A DNA stretch of 64,000 bases. Source: Zea mays (taxonomy: Eukaryota > Streptophyta > Magnoliopsida > Poales > Poaceae). Position numbers and translations under genes: made by a program. Each line of letters opens with the position of its first letter. The stretch's first letter is position 1. The stretch is from assembly GCF_902167145.1 (NCBI RefSeq), contig NC_050101.1, positions 136,430,990 through 136,494,989 of the forward strand, read 5' to 3'. The notes beneath the pieces are model-generated. The model was not told where the DNA came from, did no database searches, and saw only the letters and a program-made list of their open reading frames with translations. Shown here piece after piece: positions 24,091-36,054 of this stretch.

Positions 24091-25200
24091 GATGCCATCT
24101 AAGACTCGTGCATAGGATAGTGCAGGAACCTCCCGTGGGAGGGAAACAACTCCGAACCCACCCCAGTACCTCCAACCTTAGCTGAGGCCATCGTTGCCTT
24201 AGTTAATGCCGCAGCTGATAACACCTGTTTCCTGCGGGAAATGGTGGGACAGCAGATGCAGCAGCAAGGCGAGCGAGCATATCCACAAGGACCCCGCGAA
24301 ACATCATATTTGGATTTCTCCGAGACACGTCCTCCGTTATTTGTCAAGGCGGAAGATCCTCTTGAAGCATATGAGTGGATCCGGGTTATTGAACAGAAGT
24401 TTGGGCTTCTTCGATGCATGGAGACTCAAAAGCCCTTATTTGTGGCACAACAGTTGCACGGCCCTGCCAGCACCTTGTGGGGAAATTATGTAGCCGTTCA
24501 ACCGGCTGGTCATCAAATTACCTGGGATGAATTCAAACTGGCTTTCCGGGAGCACTATATTCCTGAAGGGGTGCTCCATATGAAACAGGAGGAGTTTATG
24601 AAGCTCAAACAAGGTGGGGATACTGTCACTCAGTATCTCAACAAATTCAACCACTTGTCCCAGTATGCCATCGATCAAGTCAACACGGATCCGAAGAAGA
24701 GAAATTGCTTCATGAGGGGCCTTAATGACCGAATGCAACAGAAGGTGGCCACCTGCATTGATCTTTCTTACGGAAGGGCTATCAGTACGACACTGGCAGT
24801 CGAAGCCAAATATACAGGCCCAGGAAAATCAATGGGCTATGGAGGCGATAGGCCCAATCAGGGGCCTGAGAAAAGACAAAGGTTGGTGATCCGACCTTTT
24901 AATCCGAATCGCTTTTCATTCCGTCCACCCTCCTACCCTTTCAAGCAACCGGTCTTTATCTGTCCTGCCACTGCCCCCACCTCAACAAATCAGCCGAGTG
25001 CCCCTGGTACTCGTTTTCCCGCTCTCCCAAGCTCTTCAATAGGCTGCTTTAACTGTGGAAAGTCTAGACATTTTATCAAGGACTGTCTGTACTCGAAGCA
25101 GAACAGATCAAATAATCAGCAGAGTTCAGGGAGTTCCGCTCAAGGTAAGGGAAATGCGGCGAACAATACCATGGGCAAAAATATGAAGAAAACCGGATGA
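24091..25200 (+). pseudogene. gag: E1 gag, broken near its start
   Basis: The likely start is ATG 24091, with a stop eight codons later and a frame change before about 24170. From there the frame is open to TGA 25198-25200. The Retrotrans_gag domain is clear (LEAYEWIRVIEQKFGLL; FREHYIPEGVLHMKQEEF; TQYLNKFNHLSQYA). The zinc knuckle CFNCGKSRHFIKDC keeps all four ligands, near 25050. Pol follows in the same frame after the TGA, which reads as a CGA-to-TGA change in a single gag-pol frame. ATG 24241 is only an internal methionine. Confidence 0.85.
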
Positions 25201-28200
25201 ATTTATTATACGCAAGTGGCCACAACGCCGGAAGGAGAACCGGTCGTGATGGGTACGTTTCTCGTGGCCAATCACCCTGCAGTTATTCTTTTTGATTCTG
25301 GTGCTTCACATACATTCATAAGCAAGAAGTTTGTGGAGCAACATTGCATTCCATACAATGAATCAAGGGAAGGGTTTGCTATTCATTAGCCCGAGGGACA
25401 GATATTCACTAAAGAAGTAGCTTTCCATGTGCCCGTAACATTGGCTGGACGGGACTTTCCTACTAATATGATTGTTCTGAAAGGCCAAGATATAGATGTG
25501 ATTCTAGGTATGAATTGGTTAGCCCAACACAAAGCTATCCTCAACACTGATTTGAGAACCATCAGGTTGAGTTATGGCTAGGAAGAGTTTCTCTTATCCA
25601 TTCCTGTAGCTACTATAGCTAAACCATTTGGCAAAGTCTATGAAGCCATCATACCGGAAATCCAAGATATTGCGGTAGTATGTGAGTTCCCAGACGTCTT
25701 TCTAGAAGATTTGCCTGGATTGCCTCCATAAAGAGATGTAGAATTTGTGATTGAATTGAAGCCCAGTATGGCTCCTATTTCTAGAAGGTCGTACCGAATG
25801 CCTCCGAATGAGTTGGCGGAACTCAAGACCCAATTAAAAGATCTGTTACAAAAGGGATTCATCCGACCAAGCTCGTCACCATGGGGTTGTCCAGCCATCT
25901 TTGTTAAGAAGGACCAAACACTTCGGATGTGCGTGGATTACAGACCCCTTAATGAGGTTACCATCAAGAATATGTACCCTCTTCCCTGGATTGATATTCA
26001 ATTTGATCAACTGACTGGAGCGAGGGTCTTCTCTAAGATCAACCTCAGATCAGGCTATCATTAGATCCGTATCCGACCCGAAGATATACCAAAGACCGCA
26101 TTTACTACGCGATATGGATTATTTGAATATCTGGTTATGTCTTTCGGATTAACAAATGCTCCTGCCCACTTCACATATCTTATGAACTCAGTATTTATGC
26201 TCGAGCTGGATAAATTCGTGGTGGTCTTCATAGATGATATCTTGATATACTCCAAGAATGAAGAGGAGCATGCTCGGCATTTGCGGATCGTATTAACGCG
26301 CTAAAGAGAGCACCAATTATATGCTAAGTTCAGTAAGTGCGCGTTCTGGCTGGAGGAGATCCAATTTCTGGGACATGTATTATCTGCCAAGGGGATTGCG
26401 GTAGATCCCAGCAAAGTCAAGGATATTTTGGAGTGGAAACCCCCAACCACTGTACATCAAGTCTGAAGTTTCCTTGGACTGGCTGGTTATTACCACCGAT
26501 TCATTCCAGATTTTTCCAAGCTTGTGAAACCAATCACAAGTTTATTGAAGAATGATACTAAATTTAATTGGTCTTCAAAATGTAATGAAGCCTTTGAGCA
26601 GCTGAAAGTATTATTGACCACTGCTCCGGTATTGGCTCAACAGGATATTGAAAAGCCCTTTGATGTGTATTGTGACGCATCAAGCAGTGGTCTAGGCTGT
26701 GTTTTAATGCAAGAGGGCCGAGTGATAGCCTACGCTTCAAGGCAGTTGCGCCGGCATGAAGAGCATTACCCAACTCATGATCTGGAGTTAGCTGCTGTGG
26801 TTCATGCTCTAAAAATTTGACATCATTATCTGCTGGGGAACATCTGTCACATTTATACAGATCATAAAAGCTTGAAGTACATCTTCACCCAGTCAGAGCT
26901 TAATATGAGACAAAGGAGATGGCTTGAGCTTATTAAGGATTATGAACTGGAAATTCACTATCACCCAGGCAAGGCTAATGTAGTGGCAGATGCATTAAGT
27001 CACAAGGCTTCCTGCCATTGTCTGACGATGAAGACTTCTGACATTACGTTTTGCCAAGAAATGGAGAAGTTGAACTTGGGAATGATCCAACAAGGAGCCT
27101 TAAATCAACTAAAGCTTGAGTCAGTTCTTCTGCAAAGAATAATTGATGCCCAAAGAAATGATGAGGGTATGAAACACATTCATGAGAAAATGGAGGCCGG
27201 TAAAGCCAACTGCTTTAGAAAAGATGATCAAGGCGTTGTATGGTTTAATAACCGCATAGTTGTGCCTAAGAATGAAGAGATCCGCCAGCAAATTCTAGAT
27301 GAAGCACATCTTAGTCGCTATTCTATTCATCCTGGAAGCACTAAGATGTATCATGATTTAAAACAACATTATTGGTGGACAAAGATGAAGGTTGAAATTG
27401 CACGCTATGTGGCGAGATGCGACACTTGTAGACGTGTCAAGGCCATACACATGAAAACTGCTGCTCCGTTGCAATCGTTACCTATCCCAACATGGAAATG
27501 GGAGGATATAAGCATGGACTTTATTGTGGGACTGCCTAGAATAGCAAAAGGATATGATTCTATTTGGGTGATAGTTGATCGGCTTACCAAGATCGCCCAT
27601 TTTCTGCCCGTCAAGGCGGATCATCCAGTTGCTGTCTATGCCAAATTATACATTGCTCGTATTCTTAGTCTGCATGGGGTTCCAAAGACTATAGTGTCAG
27701 ATCGTGGACCGCAATTTGTAGCCAAGTTTTGGGAAGCACTTCATAAATCCCTAGGTACCAAGTTGCTTCACAGTTCGGCCTACCGTCCCCAAACCAGTGG
27801 GCAGACCGAGAGGGTAAATTAGATACTTGAATATATGTTGCGAGCATGTGTTTGGAATTCCCATAGAAATGGGATGATTGTTTACCATTGGCGGAGTTCT
27901 CATACAATAATAGCTATCAAGAGAGCATTAAAATGGCACCCTTTGAAGCTTTGTATGGGCGACGGTGTCGTACTCCGTTAAACTGGTCTGAACCGGGTGA
28001 AAGATGTTTCTTCAGGCCTAATATGGTAAAGGAAATAGAAGAAGATAATTCATAATTTGAAAGAAGCTCAAGCTCGATAGAAGAGTTATGCAGATAAGCG
28101 ACGAAAACCCTTGTACTTTCTAGTTGGAGATTATGTCTACCTCAAAGTCTCACCGATGAAGGGTGTATCACGTTTCGGGGTAAAAGGGAAGCTTTCACCC

Positions 28201-28554
28201 TGGTACATTGGTCCTTTCCTTGTTCTTGAACAATGTGGACCAGTGGCATACCGACTCCAGTTACCTGAAACCTTGTCTACTGTGCATAATGTGTTCCATG
28301 TGTCTCAATTAAAGAAGTGTCTTCGGGTTCCTAATCAAACCATTGAAGTAATAGATGTTGCCTTAGAGCCAGACTTAACATATTTAGATCATCCTATTCG
28401 AGTCTTGGATCAAAAGGACAGAATTACCCGAAGGAGAACTCTCAAGTTTTACAAGATACAGTGGAACCAACACACGGAAGATGAAGCTACTTGGGAGACT
28501 CAAGACTTTTTAGACAAGAATTTCTCAGGCTTTTTAGCTTCGTGTAAGTTGTAA
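25201..28554 (+). pseudogene. pol: E1 pol with chromodomain, at least eight in-frame stops and a frameshift
   Basis: Domains in order: protease (LFDSGASHTFISKK near 25290; VILGMNWL), RT from about 25750 with [10 protein letters not shown] near 26230, RNase H ([23 protein letters not shown]), integrase zinc region ([11 protein letters not shown]) and core (DRGPQF, GQTERVN). After a broken stretch come the GPF module and chromodomain in the original frame (28111-28554, ending EDEATWETQDF). Stops are at 25387, 25579, 25729, 26062, 26302, 26464, 26818 and 27820, and the frame wanders at about 27850-28100. Several stops sit where relatives have CAG, CGA or TGG. The protein cannot be made. The C-terminal chromodomain fits a Tekay-type chromovirus. 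Confidence 0.88.
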
Positions 28555-28693
28555 AATATGTACATTTGTTATAATAAAGGAATGAAACCCATACCACCCC
28601 TGCCCTGTACCAGAAATAAGGAAATAAAAGTATGACACGTTTCCTATTCCATTACTTGCCCTAGGACTTTTAATCTCGGGACGAGATTCTTTT

Positions 28694-28705
28694 ATGGGCG
28701 AAGGA
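28694..28705 (+). other. E1 polypurine tract
   Basis: ATGGGCGAAGGA lies directly before the LTR at 28706. It is preceded by CTCGGGACGAGATTC, a stretch shared in form with E2 and E7. Confidence 0.7.
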
Positions 28706-31700
28706 TGTAACACCCTTGGTGTTACTTCCACTAAAACATGAGCATGACATCATAAACATTGGCATATCATGTGTTTGTCACACCTAGAATGCATTCACTA
28801 GGCAAAAAAAATTCAAACAAGTTGTGTGGATATGACTAGTTGTGGGTAAAACCCTAGAATATGGTACTTAACCCTAAACAGGGCTCAGAAGAATAAACAA
28901 AGCCTAATAAGAGAAAACTTCAAAACTCAATTAAAATAGTCATAAAATGTAACCATGAATAGATTTAAATGGCATCCAAACCCTAGAAGTACTAAAAACC
29001 CTAAATGGACCCCTGAGAAACCCTGGACTAAAACCTTAGAGGGGTTGTATGCAAAATGTGCCCATTTTTGGACCTAAGTGCAAAAACCATGAAATTAGGG
29101 TATCTTAACTCATATGATTGACATGTATGTGGATTTGCAACTTAAACCCTAAGTTTTGGGCCTATTTGCAAAAAGCCACATTTGAGCTCTAATGAGTTAA
29201 GTCTGAAATTCAGTGGAGTTGGCTCAACTTTGAGGCCCTATATCTTCCAAATTATGAAGATTTTGCCATAGGTCACCACATCAAGTTTGTAGAGCTATAA
29301 AAGGGGAACAACTTTGCTATAGAGATTAAGCCCTGGTACTATGAAAAGTTTTGATAAAATTGGACCCAAAGATGGGCTGTCAGACTGTCTTAGGTCTGAA
29401 TTCAGGCTGACAGTGTAACTGGGCAATCTTTGGACTTTAATTTGACTATAATCCAGTCAGAGTTTGGCTATGGTTGCTATTATAAGTTTGTAGCTGAATC
29501 ATTAGGCTACAACTTTGCTGCAGAATGTTGGTCTAGTTGCCATGTGAAATCAGGAGAAAATTTATCCGCAACTTGGTCTGTCAGGCCGACTGAATGAACT
29601 TCGTGATGGTACAATGATCGGATTGGGCCGCCAGCTCAAAGATCTCACCGCCAGTGATCTCGCGCTCAGATCTGCGCCGGCGTTGTGATTCACGCCCGAC
29701 CAAACTCGGATAAGTGCTCCTCGGTAAGAAAGATCACGCTGGAGTTAAACTCCGGCCACTGTTCTCACCGCTGTCGTGTCCCGCCATGGTTAGTCGTGTT
29801 GGCATCACCGGCGTTCGCCGTTATCCGGCCTGGCTACATGCCTCAACATTTCACCACGTCGTAGTGAATCGCTGTAAGCCACTGGTTCGTCACCAGTGAG
29901 GCCGCCACGGTGAAGGCCACGAATCACCACACCAGTGACTCATTCCTTCTCCGACCGCCACCGTGCCCAATCCAAATTCACTGGCCACCGCTCATGCCTG
30001 CTATAAATTGAGCATGCCGTGAGCTCCGTAGGATAATTATGCATCCAAAGCACCAGCAATTGCCTCCGATCGTTCACCAGAGACCGTGAATTGCTCATCT
30101 CCCCCATTTCTGTTTCCGCCACCGTGGTAGAACCCTCACCGTGGTCAGCAAATCCTAGGTCTGTTCATCCTCCCTGCTGTCTTGTTTCAACATCCATGGG
30201 TCCTCCTGATGTTCCCCGACCTGGCCAATTGGACTAGGACCCCATAGATCAACAGGAATGCACTTGATTGCCTATAGTGCCCGCTGTCACCGTGGACAAT
30301 GCGTGTTAGAGCGCCATTAGTAAAATTGGTTGAGGGGAAACCCTTGTTAGGATTTGAATTCGGTCTCTGCCAAAGTAGAGCGCCAGTCATCGAGTAAGCC
30401 AGCCGATACAAGCTCACCAGAGCTCGGCCCTGCGCTGTTCGCCGTCGTGGGCTTCGGGCGGTAAAGAAGTAGAACTCGAGGGATGTTTCTGTAATGTGTC
30501 AGTGAGTCATGAAAATAGCACCGTGACTCGTTTCCAGATATTCAAACCAATAAGGGTCTTTCTGCAAAACTAGCAGCGCGGGCGCACACGGGCGCGCTTC
30601 TGCCTGTTGTTGGGCCGGCTCGGGCCAATTTCGGCCCAACGCTGTAGAGTATTTTTCTTTTTCCTTTTCTACCAGAGCTAAAGAAATTCTAGAAAATTAC
30701 AGAAAAATGCTAAAAATACCAAACCAATTTTTCTAGACTTCTAATTTCCTATAGTATTTAATAAAAATAGTTTCATGATTTTTAGCTCAAGTAGGGAATT
30801 TTAGGATATTTAAAATAGTTAAAAACCATATTTCTAGAATTTTAGGGGATAATTAATAATTCCAAAAATTCACCAAACTTTTTAGTTAAGCTTTAAATAA
30901 TATTTAGAAGCCTTGGGTAAAGTTTGGAATGATTTGTACCATGTTTGATACTTAGAACCCAAAACCCTAGCCCCCTACCCTATGAACTTCACTATAGACT
31001 CCGAAAACCCTAGTTTCTCGGAGATCCGTGAAGGAAAGTTATATTCGAGACCATAGATAATAAACTTTAATTTATCTTTACATTTTCATGAGCATTACAT
31101 GAGCATTCATGATTGTATATGGTTATATATAGAAAACAAAAAAGAGATAGAGGTTGAAGAAGCCAGGATTACACCACCACCACCTGAAGAACCTAAGGCA
31201 GGAAACTGCTTTTACTTTGATATTTGTGGAGCAGAACCTGACTCACCAGTAACACAAGGCAAGCCCCGGTGCATTTGCCACTTCCTTGTTATTTTAAAAT
31301 CCTTCTCACTTGCTTGATGCATTATGTGATAGGAGTTGTGTGCTAAACCATTGATGCATTTCCTTCCTTGGATTTGATTACTTCTCCTTAATCCCTGATT
31401 TACAAAAGGTTTTTCCTATGCTTAGCTTTGCTCTAGAAAAACAAAAATGTTTTGTTTTCACAAAAGATGATGCTTCCAAGTGGGTGGAATGTTTTCAAAA
31501 ATAAAACTTGATGGTGGATCCATCATGGCCATGATGGGTTCAACATCGGAAAAGATGTACCAAACTTTGGGTTGAAATGATAAAGCTGAGACCAGGCTGG
31601 TGACTTGCATGAGAAGAGAGTCTCAGTGTAGTGTCTCCGTCTGAGTCGATTTAGGACCTTGTCGATGTAGGCCTGCTGACCGAGGACCCTTTAACTGGTC

Positions 31701-32720
31701 ACATGCCTTGTCATGGGTAAGCTTTGCCTCGGGCAGACTAATACCAGAATAAGATAACACGCAATGGGAGTGGAGAGATGGTGAGAGTAGCGTGTACCCT
31801 CCATGGCAAGAGGCTAGATGGTGGTGTATCTGTGCTCTCGGTTGGCGTGAACTTGATCTGGTCTTAAGAACCCCGGTGGCGAGTTGACATATGCAAGGGT
31901 TAAGTGCTACATATGTCGTGTGATTGGAGATCCTCAGCTGAGTATAATCGATTCGGATCGCCGTAACTTCGCGGATATGAAGACTTGGTCACTGACTTAC
32001 ACGTAGCAATCCAGTGAATAAGAAGGGTTGTTAAGAAATTGGCTAGTATAGGTCAAGTGATTGAACTAGGATAGAAAAAACTTTAAATGCAGGTAACTTT
32101 ACTTAACTTGACAAATAAAACTGGATTTTTAAGGATCCACTTTTAGTAAGCATTTCTGCAAATAGAGTCTTTGACTATTGATAAGCCATTCCTTGATCCC
32201 CAAAAGGCCAGCATATCCTTGAGAGTCTTTTACTTTGACGAGTAAGTCTTGCGAAAGTACACTTCGTACTCAGGGCTTTGTCCCATGTTGTTTTAGGTGA
32301 GGAAGCGGCAATTTTTTGCTGCTTTTGTTCAAAGGTGGTACCCAAAGAAGAAAACCAGGAGTGAAGCTGCGGGAGGAAAGGATCCTCCGTTAAAAACTTT
32401 TGTTTGATGTTTATCGGGAGGGGTTTTTACCTCCCAAAGTGATGTAATAATAATACTCAGCACTCTTATATTTTCGCTCTGGTCTGTAATATTACAACTC
32501 TTTCTTACTTTACTATAAGGTAAGTTATTGTAATTGCTTCCGCATTTTCGTACCTCTGATGTGTTGTAATGTCTGCGTGACGGGTGAAACGCTCTTGGGA
32601 AAGGTAAAGAAAGCAGATACCGAACTTGTCAAGTGATTCGGGGCACCTGCAGGGTTGTATGAGGTCCGTTGGACAAGGACAACTGTAGGTGGGCCTAATG
32701 ACTTTGGAGGTTCCGTCACA
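28706..32720 (+). repeat. E1 LTR, middle copy (4015 bp)
   Basis: It begins TGTAACACCC after the polypurine tract and ends CA at 32720. It serves as 3' LTR of the first unit and 5' LTR of the second, as expected of a tandem array. Similarity to 8251-12280 runs the full length, with scattered substitutions and small indels. Confidence 0.9.
30002..30009 (+). promoter_or_regulatory. TATA box of E1 LTR, middle copy
   Basis: TATAAATT is at the place matching 9548. Confidence 0.5.
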
Positions 32721-32722
32721 GC

Positions 32723-32733
32723 TGGTATCGAGC
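32723..32733 (+). other. E1 primer-binding site, second unit, one base lost
   Basis: TGGTATCGAGC follows the LTR by two bases. It lacks one G compared with 12283-12294. Its presence right of an LTR shows that a new internal region starts here. Confidence 0.75.
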
Positions 32734-32957
32734 GGAGCCCATCTCTGCAGATTTTATGAGACATTTTCAAAAAGAATTTTCAAAGACTTATCTAGAAAAT
32801 TTCTTTCCTTCTTATCTAACCACCTTCTGAGTACTTATTTCAAAGACCAGATAGTAGAGTGCGATGTATAAAGGGTTGTGAATCAACTAGGGTTGATTCT
32901 TTAATTATGTATGCATCATACTACAAACTATATTAATAAGATTTTCCCCCTTAAGAA

Positions 32958-33261
32958 ATGCCACCGTGCACAAGAAAAACTGCGCGCAAGTCTACCGGAC
33001 CAATTGGCGTGCCTCGCCATCAACTAGCTCCAAGACATGAAGACAGTAGCAGTGGTAGCAATGATCCTATCGGAGATCTGGAGGCTCAGGTCGAGCATCT
33101 TCGAACAGAGCTCCGTCACCGGAACGAGGTATGGGTCGAGGATGGAGAGCGGATAAACGAGTTGAGAACTAACATCCGCCACCTGCAAGACCAACTTGCT
33201 AAACGAGATCTAGCGCTCGACTGGGCTGTTAACTCAAGTTCACTTGCTTGGGCCAAGGAAG
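32958..33261 (+). pseudogene. E1 pre-gag ORF, 5' half, second unit (undeleted)
   Basis: From ATG 32958 about 101 codons are open up to the E3 insertion. The N-terminus is basic (MPPCTRKTARKSTGP), then a serine/acid-rich linker. From about residue 36 a long charged helix follows (DLEAQVEHLRTELRHRNEVW and onward) that looks like a coiled coil. It keeps the 79 bp missing in the first unit and so shows the ancestral form. The 3' half would lie beyond E3, outside the window. Function unknown. Confidence 0.6.
33257..33261. repeat. GGAAG before E3, same site as E2
   Basis: The bases and the surrounding E1 sequence match 12739-12743. The right-hand copy is not in the window. Confidence 0.85.
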
Positions 33262-35911
33262 TGTAACATCCCAAAATTCCAACCTGAGGTTTGGAACCCT
33301 AATCTCCTGACCCCCCTTTATCTCTCCCTAATTTCTCCCTCATAGGACATCTCATCATATGCATACACCTTGATTGTTAGAAGCACCTCACATAGATGAT
33401 TATTTTTTAGCACCTAAGATTATTTAGCTAATTATTTGTTCAAAAGAAAAGGGGATAAAAGAAATAGAAATAGAAAATAGAAAGGAAATAGAAAATAGAA
33501 AAGAAAAAGGAAAAACCTTCTCCCCCCGGTTGGGCCGTTTCTGGCCCAGCTCCCTCCCGCGCGCCCCCTTCCCCCGGCCCACGCGGCCCAGCTCCCTCCC
33601 GCGCGCCGTGCCGCTCTCCCCCGATGACTAGTCGGCCCCACCAGTCAGCCCACGCCCCCTCGCTCTCTCGGTTTGGCGCCTTGCGTCTGCCCAAGCCATC
33701 CCGTCGCCCCGTCTGCCCGAGCCATCCCGTCGTCACCACTGTGCACCACCATCTCTGCTGTGGCGAGCTCGCCGGGGCACGCCACCTCACGCCCCCTTCT
33801 CCGCCCCGAGCGCCTATAAAAGGGCTGCCCCGAGCTCCTCAATTCCTCACCCCAGCCTCGGCCATCTCCTCCCCCTTCCCTCGAGCTCAATTGAGCCAGC
33901 GCCGCCGCCATCTTCATCTCCGGTGAGCCTCCCCTTCCCCTCTACATTGGGTTCTAGTTAAATTAGTTTAGCCCTTGAGCTCCGCCACTTCACTCTGAGC
34001 ACGACACACCGTTTGCCCCTCGCCTATTGCACCGTTGGCCTCGCCGGCGACCTCACCGCCGCGAGCGCTCGCCACCGCACCGTGGACCGGCCACCCTAGG
34101 CACCCTCCGGCCAAATTGGCCCCTCCACCATAATCCCCTACCCCTGCCCGTGCCTCGCCTCCACTCCCCCATCGCGGAACCGATGCCCCCGGCGGAGAAC
34201 CGCCGCGGGGCTTCACAGCCGGTCGAGCCCCGGCCGGTTCGCCCCCCGTCACCGCTCCACGCCGTTACCCCCTCCTCTCGCTGACGCGTGGGCCCGCGCC
34301 CATGGCGTCCGCCGCACCGTCGTCGCTCCTCCGTGGACCGGCAGGGCCGCCTGCCCCGCGCACGCGCGCCCTCACTCGGCTGGGCCGAAATTCCCCCCGG
34401 CCCAGGTAGCTGAGAATTCCTTTTTCTTTTTCCTTTTCCCATTTCTTTTTCCCAGTTTCATATATATATTTATATGCTGATATTTTATGCACAAAATAGT
34501 TTAAATAAATTATAGGGCACAAAAATAATAATGTATAATAATTGGCACACCCCACCAAATCACCATGATTGATGTATTGTTCCTTATCTGTGTTTGTTAG
34601 AGGAAGAGGGATCCGATCCTCCGGAATTTATAACTCCGGAAGAAGGGCAGGAACCCGACCCCTCCAAGATAAATCTTTTGTGCCAGGAAAGCTTCGACGA
34701 AGGCAAGTCCATCCTTCCCTTGATGCATAATTTACCTATTCTTTCTACCACTACCTAAGCCAGGATTAAGGGATGGAATATTTGCATTGTGAGCAGAGAG
34801 ATAGCCCACATTAACAAACATCTTTTGAGTACAAAATGTGGGATGGGAAAAGAGCAGTGGTTTTGACTATGCGATGTTTTTAAATAGTGTGCGATGAAGG
34901 GTATTCACCCTCATCACCTTGTGAGTGGGATGATCAGGGACTCCCTGGTTTAGGGGAGGGCCTAAGGTGATGGCTCAATTGGTTTAGGTGTGAGTAGAAG
35001 GATCGTCCCCTCATATAAGGACCGGTTTGTCATCCTTCACTACCTGTACTCATGATAAGTACAACCACTCGAGACTGTGTGGGCAGTCACTCAATTTGAA
35101 CTCGTACGGTCCAACCCAGGGTTATGAAGGCTGGGGAGCACCGAGAGGATAAGGAGGGGGAATGTTTTGTCTGGTTTGGACATGGCGGTAGCCTGACTCC
35201 TTCCGGTATAACCGCTAAGGTTAGGACGTGCGAGGGAAGAAAGAGATTCAGATTCAGATCTCAATGGCCATGGGATCGCTGAGCTGGACTAGTGGGTAAA
35301 GTGTACCCCTCTACACAGAGTTCAAACCTATTTGAATAGTCCGTGTCCACTAGTATGGAAGAGTCTGGTGTTGTATGACAATTAGTGTTTTACAAAACTC
35401 CGTGAATAGGGAAATGTGTGTGTGAGTGTGTTTTTGGAAATGAAAATGATGCCACGGGAGCGGGAAGCTCTGTGGTGGTTGAGTAATGTGTTATTTCTAT
35501 TTCCTTGGGAAAAACCATAAAAGAACTGCATTTCTTTGAGAAAAAGAAGAGTGACTTCAACTCCACCATATAAAGCATGTATGATATAGGTCCCTTTCTC
35601 CTTACGGGAGCGGGATGGGCTTGCGGAATACCTAGTGTATTCACCCAGATTTATTTATGTTTTTTAGCAGCTGAAGACTTCTTTTCTGCTATGCTTGATT
35701 GAGGGGGCTGTGTCTGCACCCAGTTCTGACTATGGCTTGGGCTAGTTTATCTTCTACTATGCTTTGTATTTCTGGCTCTCTCGAGCCTATACTCTGGTAT
35801 TGAATAACTTTTATTCGAACTCTGTACTATTTGAAGCAAGGAATGTGGTTACTAGCCTCCTGGGACTAGTAATTATATCACATTTGAGTCCCAAAGGATT
35901 GAGACGCTTCA
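33262..35911 (+). repeat. E3 5' LTR (2650 bp)
   Basis: It begins TGTAACATCC and ends CTTCA. Compared with the E2 3' LTR it lacks about 129 bp (matching 21292-21420), which accounts for most of its shorter length. It carries the short GAAATA tract and the internal duplication of the E2 3' LTR. Confidence 0.9.
33815..33822 (+). promoter_or_regulatory. TATA box of E3 LTR
   Basis: TATAAAAG, matching 13427 and 21566. Confidence 0.55.
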
Positions 35912-35913
35912 GG

Positions 35914-35926
35914 TGGTATCAGAGCC
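35914..35926 (+). other. E3 primer-binding site
   Basis: TGGTATCAGAGCC lies two bases after the LTR, identical to E2. Confidence 0.9.
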
Positions 35927-36054
35927 ATAGGACTAGCCATAGATCGTAGCCCCGACCTTAAAAGTTTGCCTTAACAAGAAAACACCTCTTACCCCTAAGA
36001 AAAATCTCCTCTCATTTCCCCCGATATTAACAGACCCTTCTTTTCTTCTACCAG

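Larger units (their letters stand above)
8251..32720 (+). mobile_element. E1: Tekay-like chromovirus (Ty3/gypsy) with E2 nested inside
   Basis: LTR copies at 8251-12280 and 28706-32720 enclose a primer site, a pre-gag ORF, gag, pol with integrase last, and a chromodomain. The internal part runs 12281-12743 and 23666-28705 once E2 is removed. It inserted into E0; the five bases before it (CTATT, 8246-8250) would be the target duplication. The matching copy is not at 32721, because another E1 internal region follows the right LTR (see the second unit at 28706-39046). Long LTRs, RT-RH-IN order and a C-terminal chromodomain support the Tekay/Del lineage. Confidence 0.85.

Noticed and set aside
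24241..25200. ATG 24241 as the true start of E1 gag
   Set aside because: Sequence in the same frame upstream (TLAEAIVALVNAAADNT) continues the protein, and a better start is ATG 24091 followed by a frameshift.
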